Assembly: GCF_032854445.1 (NCBI RefSeq)
Contig: NC_088305.1
Span: forward strand, 16,909,717 to 16,973,716
DNA: 64,000 bases
Direction of reading: 5' to 3'
Origin: Liolophura sinensis
Taxonomy: Eukaryota; Mollusca; Polyplacophora; Chitonida; Chitonidae
Part shown: piece after piece, positions 47,341 through 59,924 of the stretch
Layout of the letters: each line of letters opens with the position of its first letter
Numbering within the stretch: position 1 is the stretch's first letter
Notes under the pieces: model-generated
Seen by the model: only the letters and a program-made list of their open reading frames with translations
What the model was told of the DNA's origin: nothing
The model's database searches: none
Position numbers and translations under genes: made by a program

Positions 47341-48084
47341 ACATCCATGCTGCTGTTCGTTTTACTTACTGTATAGAAGGATCGTGCTAAATTTGGTCAT
47401 GGTGTATAGCGCATAGCATTCACGATCCTATGCCATGTAAGCTGTTGATAGAATCTTATTTATGGAGATGTCTGAGCTTTCCTAGTTTTCCACTGCATTG
47501 CTAAGCAAATGCTGCAAGATTGCGGTATATCTGCTGATGACCAGAGAAACTGACGACTGAATAAGACAATATGGAGCTCATGCACCATGGATAAACCTGT
47601 TTTTATGAGTTAAAGAATGACTTTACAGGTACCTATAGAACGCCTGTAGTTCTCCACTTCCACTTTTTGTGGAGACGGAGGAAAATAGAACGTTTTATGT
47701 TTGGTTGGCTATTTTTTTATTAAATCATCCTTATTTTATTAATACATTTTTCTAGGAATTCGCAAATAAGAATTATCAGAAAATGTTTTCGATAAAATGC
47801 TTGTAAATACGTCTCAAAACTTTGCAACAAAGGTTCTCTTGTCATATTGTTGAATTTCTCAACATTAATCGAATTGAAGCTCAGGAAAGAAGGCCTTTGG
47901 ATAATGCTTTGTAGTTATCCGGGTAATGACTATGCTGATTTGACATTTGCGAAAATCGTCCCAGAACATGTGAAAAATTTTGCACTTTGAGTAGTCAGAG
48001 TCACGGTATATCCGCGAATACAGACTCTCAGGAAAACTGCCTGTTTTGGTCCGGATTTAAGCCATGATGTTTGTCAGGTGCCTG

Positions 48085-48202
48085 TCGATGGGCGGTGATT
48101 TACCCCACATCGCGCCTTCCTCCACCCGTAATTCTGACCGCTGTCATGTAAGTGAAAATTTCCTGAGTGTACAGTTAAACATCAATCAATCAATCAGTCA
48201 GA
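48085..48202 (+). mobile_element. SINE family A, diverged
   Basis: GATGGGCGGTGATTTACCCC, CTTCCTCCACCCGTAATTCT, GACCGCTGTCATGTAAGTGA, then CATCAATCAATCAATCAGTC in place of the AAAT tail. It ends about 70 bases before the last receptor exon. Confidence 0.75.
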
Positions 48203-48274
48203 CATTGTCACTGAACGGCAAGCTAAACTTATGGAGCGCACACTAATAGCACAATTTTCCCCCATCCAATGCAG

Positions 48275-48520
48275 GTTCACACACACCTACGCAACGCCTA
48301 TCGCCGATGGAGGTACAGCGATGAGCGACGAGAGATGAGGCAGACGTGCACGGTGGACACTCAGATGACTACGGAAAGTAGTCGCTACTCCATTGCCTCG
48401 CGCCGGATGACACGTTCCGACTCCCAGACCACGCCCAGTTACATCGCTCTCAGCACCGTGCCGGACGATCCAGCCAATGGTTACCTCTCTACCAAATCGG
48501 CAGAAGTGTCGCGCGCCTAA
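48275..48520 (+). CDS. Class B GPCR, coding exon 12: helix 8 and cytoplasmic tail
   Basis: Residues 474-554, stop TAA at 48,518-48,520. Acceptor CAATGCAG. It begins VHTHLRNAYRRWRY, the amphipathic helix 8 that follows NGE in class B receptors, then a Ser/Thr-rich tail (for example TTESSRYSIASRR, RSDSQTTPSY) suited to kinase phosphorylation and arrestin binding. The mannosidase gene lies 11.4 kb downstream on the same strand. Confidence 0.95.
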   Translation, partial: VHTHLRNAYRRWRYSDERREMRQTCTVDTQMTTESSRYSIASRRMTRSDSQTTPSYIALSTVPDDPANGYLSTKSAEVSRA

Positions 48521-48564
48521 ATTGGAGAAGAGTCCTCACTAGTCGGTTGAGACGTGTGTTGAGT

Positions 48565-48840
48565 AAGACGATATCTGCCATTCGATTGAGGCATTTTTTA
48601 ACAGGATATCTGTCATTCACTTGAGAATGCCATTTGGTTAAGAAATTTGAAGAAAAAACGGATATCTGCCATTCGGAAGGGAATTTTGAAAAAAAAAAAT
48701 GGATATTTGCCATTTGTTGAAACGTTTGAAGAAAAATCAGGTGTCTGCCATTCGGTTGAGGCGTCTGTTGAATAAGCGGGTATGCGCCATTCGGATGAGG
48801 TGCTGGAAGAATAAGCTGATATATACCATCCTTTCCATCC
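48565..48840 (+). repeat. Degenerate tandem array, ~50-bp unit, about 6 copies, in the receptor 3' flank
   Basis: A block such as GGATATCTGCCATTCGGTTG, then AGGCGT..GAAGAATAA, recurs from just after the stop codon. Copies differ in length and in A-run size. If transcribed it lies in the 3'UTR. Confidence 0.8.
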
Positions 48841-49502
48841 AACAAGACACAGACATGTGATTTCGCAACACATTGCTGTAAATCTCTTATCGACGGACTC
48901 TACTGCTGTCCAACATTAATATAAATACAGATGTACATGTGCTCTGCGTACTTTGTACCACGGAGGCATGTGTAGGTAAACAAAAATCGTTCCTTTAAGT
49001 GTTGGATGGAAATTGCATAATTTAGAAAATTTTTCGTTTTCACTTATTTTGATCTTGCCTTGGAAGGAGGATATTGCGGTGCCAGGGAAGAGCATACTAG
49101 TTTTCACACTGTACCATTAGTTCTGCATGTCAACGATATGAAGGAAGATTGTCTCTAATAGTTCACATCCTAGCACAAATCCAGTATGAGAAAATATTTG
49201 TTCAGGACTTCATCTAGTGTTACTTGACTGAACCTGGAATCATGCCACAATGATCCGGTGGTCATAGACGTGCCCATCGCTGTGTGCAGAAGATTGTTTG
49301 GTTTTAATATCAGAGGTCTATTTGTCAACATTCAACACAAGGAATGGATCTATTTTACATTGTGAAGACTCAATCTAACCTTCAGATGAGAATCAAGAAC
49401 ATTCAAAACGTATAACAGAAATATCAGGGGTTTTCTTCTGTATACAGAATGTTTGCATTCATGTGCTACACGTATGAACAACCGCCCACTGATTCCTATG
49501 AC

Positions 49503-49680
49503 TTGTTTAAATGTGGTGTCAGAGTATATTTCCGTAACAGTTCTGTCCACGTTTAAATGAGGTGTCGGAGGATATTTGTGCAACAGTTCTGTCCACGTTT
49601 AAATGTAGTGTCGGAGGGCATTTCTGAAATAGTTCTGTCCACGTCCAAATGTGGTGTCAGAGGACATTCCCGGAACAAGT
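49503..49680 (+). repeat. Tandem array, ~54-bp unit, about 3.3 copies
   Basis: The unit carries GTTTAAATGTGGTGTCAGAG and AACAGTTCTGTCCAC, repeated with modest divergence. Confidence 0.88.
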
Positions 49681-49984
49681 CCATACTTCCATTACTGAAT
49701 GCCTGATGAGACTTTTAGAATGTGAAATAACTGGATTGATTCTCATACCGAATGTACTTTCGGATTACAATATCATTTCGTCAAAACTTGTCTCAATATA
49801 TCATATTCGAAATCAATAGTTTAACTACGCTGTTGCCATACCCAACTTCAAACTCAGCGATGTTCACTCAGCTGAAAGCCTGAATTTGATAAAATTGTTC
49901 AGCGAGAACTGCATTACAGAATACCAGAGGCGTTTCTTATGGATATTGACTACTGTGTTTATTAACTGATTATTTTTTGGTTTT

Positions 49985-50480
49985 TATTCGCACACCGTTT
50001 TTAAACCATATAACAACAAGTGTCAAGAAAATTTGAGTGGAGATGAGAAGGTGTAATATACCCATAAGATATGCATATGTTATGGTTATAAACGAACGAG
50101 TTTCAACAAAATTTTTGAATAGAACTGTACAGGTGAGAAATATCCAAATGAAATGCTTCCTTTATGGTTATAGAAGAATAAGTGTCAACAAAATATGAGA
50201 CAAGTTTTGAGCGTGTAAAACATACCTAACAAATATATCATGTTAAGGTTAAACTGGAGCAAATGTCAACAAAATATGTGTAGAGTTTAGAAGCTGTCTT
50301 ATACCCATACTAAACGCATCTTTAATATCATAGAAGAACGGATGTTAACAAAACCAGTTTCGAAGATGATAAATATCTATAAGGAATACATCTGTTATGG
50401 TTATAAAAGAACAAGTATCAACAAAATAGTAGTAGAATTTAAAAGGTGTGAAATACTCATAAACAATGTATCAGGTTTTC
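49985..50480 (+). repeat. Degenerate tandem array, ~73-bp unit, about 6 copies
   Basis: The repeated core is GTTATGGTTATAAACGAACG, AGTGTCAACAAAATATG, then AGTTTAGAAGGTGTAAAATA-like sequence and CCATAA. Copies are 20-30 percent different by eye. Confidence 0.8.
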
Positions 50481-50978
50481 TATGCCGCAAAACTGTGAGA
50501 AGGGGATTGCCTTTCGATGCAATGTTTCAAGTAGCAGTTCCGAGGTCAAAGTCCAAGTCAGCTAGTAGTTTAATATCATAAGTCAACATACCGTGACGTA
50601 ACTCGTACTACCTCGGCCATGCGGTACCTACAACAATGGCTGCTGTGCTTACTGTGAAAGTCACGTAACGCTGCGGTAATCGACGTTTAGCGCCATGCGC
50701 ACAAGATGCTTCGGTCATGGCATGAACTATGCCGGCTACAATAATTAAGTGGGAATGCCGGCGTTACTTCATGTAGGCAAACTTCCTCATTGTGGATAAC
50801 TAGGCATTTGATGCGCTTCATGGTACCGCCATCATTGTCCTTAAAACTAACAGTTAAAACGACTACATCTGCAAGGATGAAACAAGATAGTACCCTCAGC
50901 ACAAGCTACTGACCTAACCTTGAAGAAAACGCTTATAGAGCAACCCCCTTGTCAAAACATCTGTCTTAAAACCAGATG

Positions 50979-51250
50979 GGGGCCTCCGTGGCTCAGTTGG
51001 TTAGCGCGCTAGCGCAGCGTAATGACCCAGGAGTCTCTCACCAATGCGGTCGCTGTGAGTTCAAGTCCAGCTCATGCTGGCTTCCTCTCCGGCCGTATGT
51101 GGGAAGGTCTGATAGCAACCTGCGGATGGTCGTGGGTTTCCCCCCGAGCTGTGCCCGGTTTCCACCCACCGTAATGCTGGCCGCCCGTCGCATAAGTGAA
51201 ATATTCTTGAGTACGGCGTAAAACACCAATCAAATAAATAAATAAATAAA
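50979..51250 (+). mobile_element. SINE family A, full length, young-looking
   Basis: Complete tRNA-like head GGGGCCTCCGTGGCTCAGTT with A box TGGCTCAGTTGG, B box GAGTTCAAGTCC, body, 3' module (GTGAAATATTCTTGAGTACG, GCGTAAAACACCAATC) and four or more AAAT units. A perfect 12-bp duplication TAAAACCAGATG flanks it (50,967-50,978 and 51,251-51,262). Internal RNA polymerase III promoter boxes are intact. Confidence 0.95.
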
Positions 51251-52019
51251 TAAAACCAGATGTTAAATGATATGAATTGAAATAGTCCGAATTGCTTTCT
51301 TAGACTGGAAAGGAATACAAGGTATTATATCCGTTACGCAAGAAAACATGGCGTCAATTGCCTTAGTGGCGGTAAGATCTGTGGTTTTCGAACATTTCAA
51401 ATAAAAGATAGTATTTGCTCGAAGGTATAATCGTCAGCATTCACTGGAGCAGAATTCTTACCTTCAGAAGATTTCGGATACACCAACCAATTCCCGGCCG
51501 GGGTTTTAACCTTATTTTTTGTGGTGTCAGGTCATTGCAGAGAGATGGACGTCTTTGATCTAATGATTAATCCTATCTTAGCTCAGGCCAGTAACCTTTG
51601 TTCAAGGGGATCGCGGTAATGAAACAAGTTTCTGTAGTTTTGACTGCGTTGGGCACCTGGTTTTCAGGTATGGGAGCTTACCATCAGCTCTGTCCGGTTT
51701 GCTTCACCCACAAATTTCGAAGCCTTTGCATCGTATTTAAGTGCAATATTTATCAATACGACCAAGTAAGCAAAAGAGACTGAGCAATATCTATCAAAGG
51801 GGTAGCATCGGTACAAAACATGGGATGTGCGCTTTCAAAGCAGGGTGTCAAAGCGTTTGTATATTTTATCATTTTTGGCACACTTAAAGAGGGATAATTT
51901 ATAGTAATAACCACACAAATAGTTTTAAAAGTTATTATAAAAGATGAAATTTTGGTTTGTTCTCGTGTTCTTCAAATGAGTATAGAGTGGTGTAGGACAT
52001 TTCTTGTGCACAAAACGTT

Positions 52020-52270
52020 TAAGAGAGTACATCTGGAGCAGCGACAACACTGCGACAGCTGGCAAATGGTCACACGTACAAGGTGAAATACGGCCTCTGG
52101 CCAAATTACCGCAGTTAGGGTTTTGTTCAAACTGTTGGTGTAAATGCATAAATAGTAGTAAATGAAACACCTTTTATTATCATCGCTGAAGCCGAATTAG
52201 GTAAAAAAATATAGTGATGTTAATCGCAATTGATGACAAGTCACTGGTTTAGAATTACTGAAAATCCCGT
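52020..52270 (+). repeat. Interspersed repeat family C
   Basis: The best preserved copy by eye: GGAGCAGCGACAACACTGCG, ACAGCTGGCAAATGGTCACA, GCTGAAGCCGAATTAGGTAA, TATAGTGATGTTAATCGCAA and CACTGGTTTAGAATTACTG. Confidence 0.65.
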
Positions 52271-54134
52271 TTGACTCTTTGGCTTTGGATGGTATTTTTG
52301 AAACAAATTTTTAGTCCATTCCCCTTGACAAATATCGATCTGTCCGTAAGTATGGACATGGCACCCTCTCACAACACGCCCGGTTGAATTTCTTCAAAAA
52401 CGTTATCAGAGGCATTTCATTGCTTTTTACTCAGAGAAAGCTCTTTCAGATTTTCAGGAAGTTTTCGCTCGGATTCTCCGCTCAAGGTAGTTTGACAGAT
52501 TTCTCTACAACAGCCTTGTTGTAACGGTTGTTTCAGTGCTGCCGTATTGTACATGTATGTATAGTTCGTTGTACGTTAAACAACTTTTCCGTATCCGATG
52601 TGTGTACTAGTTTATTCACTTCTCTTTCCATTTGCCTTAGTGTCCAGCACAAAAGCCCTCTAAATGGCAGCTAGCGTTTCTTGTTTCCCGGTTCGTCTTC
52701 AATTCGTCAGCTTTTAGATGCCCAGAAGAACATCTAAGCTGAGTAATTATTGCATTTTGCTAGATGAGGCGACTTATCGGAAAACATCTGTTGGTTTTAT
52801 TCCGTGGGTACTTTAGAAATGTGATAGAGTTGTAGTGAGTCCGTTAAACATCGGTGTTTTTGTACAAAGCAGGCTTCTAAACGATAACACTTCATCGGCT
52901 GCGAAGTAATTCCGTCTTATTCGTTTTATTCTTCGTCCACTTTCTGGAGCCTTTTCTGATTCCAAAAATGGTTGTTAATTGTAATGTACAGTGGCGTCCA
53001 TTTGACTTACCGGAAGTCTTATTACATTTTCTGGGGACAATAAACGGCCCCACAGAAATCTAATTTAGATCAATGGACACTGAAAACCTGGTTTTGGTAT
53101 GGCTGTATTAAAAGTGTGTCCTAGTTGAAGGGGCACAACTACACATCACCTTATTTTTTTTCAGGTTGCGTCCCTTGAAAAATCGTTGTAAATATATTCG
53201 ATGCTGTGCCTTGCTTGTTTGTTAGCAAACATCATAGAATAATATTGATTTATTTTTCAGGAAGACAAGTAATCGTGGAAGTATGCTATGTAAAGGAATT
53301 GTTTGTAAGCTGTATAATGGTTTCAGTTTTGTGTATAAGGAAACTTGGAAAGTCATTCTTATATCAAACAAAAACATTTTAGCCAATTCTACTGTTGACA
53401 GCTATACAAAGTGCGTATGACCGGAATTTCTTCTGCGGTACAAATTCATGTCACTATGTTAAAACATTTTACCGCCAGTAGTTCTACAATTCAGTGAATT
53501 TCGTGCATTTTAATTGCTTCTTTGTGAAATCTCGAGCTTAGTTTCAAGTGAAAAACATTTAACCATACACACAAAATCTAAACTACATCCCAATCCTGCG
53601 CTCTCGCTGAAGTTTCCGACATTGTAGAATAAATGAATCACAAAAGACCATGTGTTTTTGTTTATCCGAGGTATGACCGGTTCTGCGCTTGCGTGCACAT
53701 ATATAGCTGGAAACAGCTATATGGATTATATAGTTTGCGTAATGATGAGAACATTTGTCGCAGTCTTGAACACCTTAGATATCATTCCACCACAGAACCT
53801 CATGCCCAGGCCGTCTGACAGTGGCTTTCTACTGACACTTGCTCATACGGGTTATCTTATTCAAGGTTTCTTATATTCATAAACGATGTTAGTTGTAGCT
53901 ACGTTTAAATTTTTCAACAATTATATGACATTAGATAAATACCTATGGTAGACATTGATTTCTTTCCTCTGTATTTGCACAAATGAATATATCCGTTTAT
54001 AATTCTTAGTGCTTGCGGCCAATCTATGTTTCTTGACTGACATTTAACCTATGATGGCTTCGAAGGGATCCCTATAATCTTTATTTAACAAATGAGTCAA
54101 TAAATTAATAAATCTATCTCAGTCTGTTTTGCCG

Positions 54135-54300
54135 TGCTTGATGGTTTGATTGCTTGATTGCTTGCTTGATTGATTGATTGTGTAATTGATCAATTCATTG
54201 TTGGATAGATTGTTTGATTGATTGTTTGATTTATTGTTTAATTGACTGATTAATTGATTGATTGGTTGATTCATTAGTTGGTTGGTTGATTGATTCATTG
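54135..54300 (+). repeat. (TTGA)n / (GATT)n imperfect tetranucleotide tract
   Basis: About 160 bases made mostly of TGATTGAT, TTGATTGC and TTGGTTGA variants. Confidence 0.92.
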
Positions 54301-54505
54301 CCTTCCGTCCATATGACCTCTTTCACAAGTAGAAAAGTTCGTCTTTATAACTTTCCAAATGTGTGTGGTTTTCCCGGGCGCCCTGGTTTCCTCCACTCGT
54401 AAACTTCATCTCACAATTCACGAGATTGCACCGTAGACCATTTATTCCCACCAAGGCAGGTAAATCTAGAACAGTCAACATCCGAGAAATGTATTGAAGG
54501 TGAGA

Positions 54506-54572
54506 ATCCATGTCCCCTGTGAATAGCCATGTCCCCTGTGAGTAGCCATGCCCACTGTGAGAAGCCGTGTCC
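54506..54572 (+). repeat. Three copies of a ~23-bp unit
   Basis: CCATGTCCCCTGTGAATAG, CCATGTCCCCTGTGAGTAG, CCATGCCCACTGTGAGAAG in direct succession. Confidence 0.88.
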
Positions 54573-54699
54573 TCAATGAGATGGCTAGAAGGAAACAAAC
54601 ACTTTAACGGCTCGGCTACATTCTGCTTCCCAAAGCATTTCATACATAGGAATTACCGTTTTGTATATATTGGCGTATACATTACATGCATAAAGATGC

Positions 54700-54826
54700 C
54701 AATTAGTTATACGACGGCGGCCACCATTATGGTGAGAGGAAATCGGGCAGAACCGGAAGGGGGGGAGACCCACGACCATCCGCAGGCTTCTGCCAGACCT
54801 TCCCACGTATGACCGGAGAGGAATGT
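54700..54826 (-). mobile_element. SINE family A, partial, minus strand
   Basis: ATACGACGGCGGCCACCATT, ATGGTGAGAGGAAATCGGGC, CCACGACCATCCGCAGGCTT and CCTTCCCACGTATGACCGGA match the reversed family body. It lacks the AAAT tail and GAGTACG module, and the head. Confidence 0.85.
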
Positions 54827-55228
54827 TCTATGTTCTACAGTATTCGGGGCGGATGCGGTGTGTATCGTTTGTGCTGCGCTTCTGCAAGGATTGACGTGGT
54901 TGAAATGTTGACTGAGGAATAAATTTCAATATTTGTTGATTCTAAATTCCGCAAAATACTAGTACTATTGCGAAGATCAGAATCAACAGAGATATTTCAG
55001 CATTGGTTTACCCGACCAGAACAGGGAAATCTGAAAACTTCCTCCACTCAGATTAGCTAAATCTGTAGATATGTCCTCGGTCATCATTGTCAGGGTAGCT
55101 TGGACAGATTGAGCTATATAAAAAATAGGCCTTTGTGCAGTGTTTTGTTCATTATGGACTGGTATTATACTCGTCTCTGCTTTGGTGGAAATCTGCATTG
55201 GACTCGACCCCTCAATTAACCAGTATAC

Positions 55229-55337
55229 ATACGGATGGTCGTGGGTTTCCTCCGGTTATAGCACCATAGTGCTGACCGCCGTCGTATAATTTAAATATTT
55301 TTGAGAACGACGCAAAACATCAAGTAAATAAATAAAA
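55229..55337 (+). mobile_element. SINE family A, 5'-truncated
   Basis: ACGGATGGTCGTGGGTTTCC, GTGCTGACCGCCGTCGTATA, a diverged 3' module (TTTGAGAACGACGCAAAACA) and an AAATAAATAAAAT tail. Confidence 0.88.
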
Positions 55338-55653
55338 TAACTAATAACATCATAACGAAAGGAAACAAAACAATTGAAAAGAAACCCATTAAGCATACTC
55401 ACCAGAGATTAGAAATGTGCATTTTGTTTATAGTTTAACATAATTCTTAACAGTAAAAGGAATATTCGTAAGGTATGACTCCTATCTGACGGTTTCTTGA
55501 CCCCCGCTCGCTTTGTATACATATGCCATATCCGTATATGCTTAATCATGGCTCTAGAGTATTTAACTGCAGCTTGACCCTCAGGGCTGTCCAGACATGT
55601 AATACATGTTCATACTCTGAAGAAGTCTTTTAGTGAGCTTTATAGATGTTTTG

Positions 55654-55921
55654 GGGCCTCAGTGGCTCAGTTGGTTAGCGCACTAACTAACCCTCTAAAC
55701 GTCAACTAAACCTCTCACCAATGCGGTCGCTGTGAGTTCAAGTCCAACTCATGCTGGCTTCCCCTCCGGCCGTATGTGGAAAGGTCTTGCAGCAACCTGC
55801 GGATGGTCGTGGGTTTTCCCTGGGTTGTGCTCGGTTTTCTCCCACCATAATGCTGGTCGCCGTCGTATAAGGGAAATATACTTGAGTACGTCGTAAAACA
55901 CCAATCAAATAAATAAATAAA
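55654..55921 (+). mobile_element. SINE family A, full length, with target-site duplication
   Basis: The head GGGGCCTCAGTGGCTCAGTT includes a perfect A box TGGCTCAGTTGG. The B box GAGTTCAAGTCC is present, and the 3' module and AAATAAATAAATA tail are intact. A 12-bp duplication TATAGATGTTTT lies at 55,642-55,653 and 55,922-55,933. Confidence 0.95.
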
Positions 55922-57446
55922 TATAGATGTTTTTAATTTGAACGTAACATAAGGAATGTATGGATCACAACTTCTATTTATTTAGTCATCGATGCTTTCG
56001 TATACGTAAGCATAACAGTACCTACACCGAAACGTCGCTCAGTGAATAAATGGAAGTTGCGATCCACATATTTGTTGTGTTATCCAACTCAACTTCTAAT
56101 TGCAAATGAAAGAAGTGGAGACAAAAACGAAATTAGTTTAGTTGTAAGGGCTGAAATGTAGTCGCTTTAAACAGTATAATGCTTCATGGTATGCTTGAAT
56201 AAATATCTTGCAAACATTTGACCTAATGAGTCTTTACTTCATTTACCTGGCCCAAACAAAAGAAGTTCTCTTCACGACATGCATGAGATCTCATGCCCGG
56301 ATAGAGCGGGCTAGCTGAGATCTCGAGCTTACATGATGTACTGACCAACACAGGGCAGAGTTTAACCATGCCTGTGACTACTACGTGGTCGCCCAAACCG
56401 CAACAGTATAAGCGCCCCCCTCCACGCCCCCTCCCTTCCATATCTATATCTTCTCCCCATATATAGAGTCATCGTCCTAAATGTAGCGTTATTGGGGAAT
56501 GATGCCCCTCTGACTGAACCCATTGATCTTCAGCTCAACAGACATTCCCATCCACGACTTCTCTCATTTGCATAACACAAGTTTGTTAAATGTACATCTA
56601 GGCCACTCAACAGTTACAGTTGTGGCCTGGGCTATCTTTTCGTGCCGCATGAGTTACTGCACCATGTCAGGTTGACTGAATTTAGAAATTATTTCTACCT
56701 GTCTCTGCATGTAGCGAATAAGAACAATACATATTAGACCCAGCACAGAGAGGGCCACAAGCAGTAGAGCGCAACCGTTGATGTTGTTGCCACATCAGTC
56801 ACATCGATTACTACTGGGCACATATCTGTCATACCGATCGTTGCAACGGTGCCTGGGTCGTGTAAACGCCTGACCATTGCTGCTTCCTAGTCATACTGTC
56901 TCGCACAGGTAAGCTATTATCCATGGTCAGATCTATAGTTCTTGTCTACCAGGGTCCGTGACTGTATGTAGGTCGGTGACGAGTAATACGTAGTTTAGGT
57001 AGTAAACCTCGTGTAAACGCTGAAACACACGAAAACGGTGGAGGGTTTCCCTGTCAAAAATGGCCTGGTGCGAGCAAAGACGTCTCCATGATTTTGAAAG
57101 AAAAAGAACGTAAATGGGGTATATGCTAGTAAGCAGGCTGTTTCGTGTGGTGGGTCACACAGATCTCCGCCTAGTAATGCTGTATGTACACATAAAGAGA
57201 AGGTGGGCTGTAGTTGACAGACAGCTCTGGCTATGTCGGCAGAATCTGTCAGCTCGTTTCAAGTCCTCTACAACATACTTTTATATAGGTATAGAAGAAT
57301 ATACAACTCTTACCGCATACTTCCGTATTCCTGTATATTAGCGTGATTTTATATTTTGTAATGGCTTAAAAGACTATAAAACCTATGTCGTGATAGCCTC
57401 TTTAGGATAAAGCAGGAAAGCAGTATCCTAAGGAACAGTACAATTT

Positions 57447-57612
57447 TTTAACACCATACTGAAAAATATTTCATTCAAACGACGGCGGCCAGCATTATAT
57501 GGTGGTGGGGGGGGGGGGGGACCGGACACAGCCCGGAGGAAACCCACAACAAGCCACAGCTTGCGGGAAGACCTTTCGAACAGACAGGAAGCTAGAATGA
57601 GCTGGACTAAGA
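57447..57612 (-). mobile_element. SINE family A, diverged, minus strand, with poly-G tract
   Basis: CCATACTGAAAAATATTTCA, AACGACGGCGGCCAGCATTA, then about 15 G in place of the GTGGGAGGAAACC segment, GGACACAGCCCGGAGGAAAC and AAGACCTTTCGAACAGACAG. The G-run (57,506-57,521) grew inside the element. Confidence 0.82.
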
Positions 57613-58318
57613 CATCGAACACATTGATAAGGTCATAAACTATTAAACACTCTCCAGTTTGTTCAGTTGCTTTTCAAGATTGGGTTCTACGGTGGCCTGT
57701 TCGATCGGCAAATAGCTTTCTGCACATTACGAGGCGTAAATGAGGCGATAAATGATGAACGTAACTTCATCCTACCTGACGGGGCTTAGGCCGTTCTCAC
57801 TGGAATGTCGCTGTACCATCATCCACCGTCCGCCCGACGACTCCGGGATTACCCTGTACTTCTGCAGGTCAGCACCGTGAAGCTAGTTTTTAGCGTCTAC
57901 TCATTTACCACAGGCGGGCATGGGTCAGGTCAGGTAGGCCCTATACATACACTCATTGCCTGCTATTCAGAAATCATACCCATTGCTTTAGTGCAACTTT
58001 GACATTATTCTTCTCCTTTACTCTGGTGTATGCACACATGAACTTATCTGCTTTTGACGTACGCACACATATACATAATATATACCCCTTCTACAATTTC
58101 ATCCTCTAAGCCTGCGCAGAGCGAAACCGTCAAGTAATCATCAGAATAAGCCCTGAATGACTGGGCAGCTGCACGTATCCCTTTGGAGACTAATGAAATA
58201 GTGCCGGTATGTAAGTTTAAGCTTGCCTGTAAATGATCAGACAGACCTTTAATTTCATACAAAATTGTATTTCTGTAATTCTTACACTGACCCGACCTGT
58301 AACTATTATATTTACTGC

Positions 58319-59050
58319 AAAACCTGTGATTTTATATTAGCTACTTGATTTCTTACACAGCTGTGATTTCATACTGTCAGACGCACCTGTGATTTTATGC
58401 TGACACACACACCTGTGATTTTATACAGACAGACGCACCTGTGATTTTATGCTGACAGACACACCTGTGATTTCACATCGACAGATGGAATTGTCATTTT
58501 ATATTAACGGACAGACTCGTGCTTATATATCGGGATTTTTATACCCTCAGACTCACCTGTGATTTTATACCGACACATAGACCTGTGATTTTATACAGAC
58601 ACACGTACCTGTGATTTCATACCGACAGATAGAATTGTGCTTTCATATTAACAGACAGACCCTTGATTTTATACCGAGAGATAGAGAGACCTGTGATTTT
58701 ATACCCACAGACACACCTGTGATTTTATACGAACAGACTGGCCTGTGATTTTATACAGACATACAAACTTCTGATTGCATACTGACAGACAACCTCTTTA
58801 TTGTATACTGACAGACAGACCTGAGATTTTATACAGACACACAGACATACCATTTTATGCTGACGGGCTGTCTTGTGATTTTATAAAGACAGGCAGACAT
58901 GTAATTTCATACAGATAGAGAGACATGTGATTTTATACAGTCAGACAGACATGTAATTTTATACAGACAAGCAGACATGTGATTTCAAACTGACAGACAG
59001 ACATGTGATGTTATACAGACATGTGATTTTGTGCTGATATACAACGCTGC
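58319..59050 (+). repeat. Minisatellite, ~28-bp unit, about 25 copies
   Basis: The unit is CCTGTGATTTTATACAGACA followed by GACA-type sequence of variable length. Variation alternates GCTGACAG, ACCGACAG and ACAGACAG. It ends about 900 bases before the mannosidase exon. Confidence 0.92.
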
Positions 59051-59254
59051 GGCTTCATACACACCTTCATCCTATGTTTGGCTTTTTGCTTACTTGTACT
59101 TGTGGAGTATCTATAGGATTTGGTCATTGTTCATTTTGTACCGATTTGAAGTAGGCTTCTAATGCTTTATCACATTCCTGTCTTAATTATTAAATTATCC
59201 GACTGAAATCACAATAAAGACTAAGTTACCATTGCCTCACTAACTATTAACTGA

Positions 59255-59400
59255 GTGTTCTCGCCGGCTGTACGTGGAAAGGGCAGCGTACATCTGCTTG
59301 GCTTCTCCCAGGCTCTATCTGGTTTGCATAACTTAAGCGTCGTATAAGTGAAATATTCTTGAGCACGGTGTAAAACCCCAAACGAATATAAAAGTAAATA
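59255..59400 (+). mobile_element. SINE family A, 5'-truncated, with internal deletion
   Basis: TCTCGCCGGCTGTACGTGGA, GCTTCTCCCAGGCTCTATCT, CGTCGTATAAGTGAAATATT, CTTGAGCACGGTGTAAAACC and a weak tail. The CACCATAATGCTGG block is deleted. Confidence 0.82.
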
Positions 59401-59924
59401 GATTAGAGAATGTTTTCCGTGATTTGCTACGAAAATACAGACAATGCTGCAGTTGAGACAGTTTTAATACTGTCAACAGCATTAGCAGATTCAGAAAACA
59501 AAGCGATTCTCCCCGTTCTGACATGGCTGCCAGACATCTGGTGCAGATGGTATGCTCCAGAACATTAAAATGAAACTTTGCGAACACAATGAGACACTTA
59601 ACTGCGTGGTGATGATATGAATAATAAATATCATCTATTGAATTCTGATCTACCCTCAAGTTATGAATGATGATCGTTTACTGCCACGTCGGCAATATTT
59701 CAGCCATTTCGTAGCAAGGTTTACCTCAATACTCTTTGATGTGTGTTAAATGCGTGGCAGACTATAGGTAGCAGACTGTATTTAACTCAAACAAGGTAAG
59801 AAAGAAGCAGGGTTGTAGAGCGTGTGACCGTCAACGTGCAGTGTAATTGTGATTCCTTTCCTCCATTATAGGAAGTTCGCTGATGAATGTATACATTTTA
59901 TATTGCACAAAAATTAACACATTA

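Noticed and set aside
50979-51055. tRNA gene suggested by the A and B boxes
   Set aside because: The sequence does not fold as a full cloverleaf by eye and continues into a SINE body with AAAT tail and target duplication.
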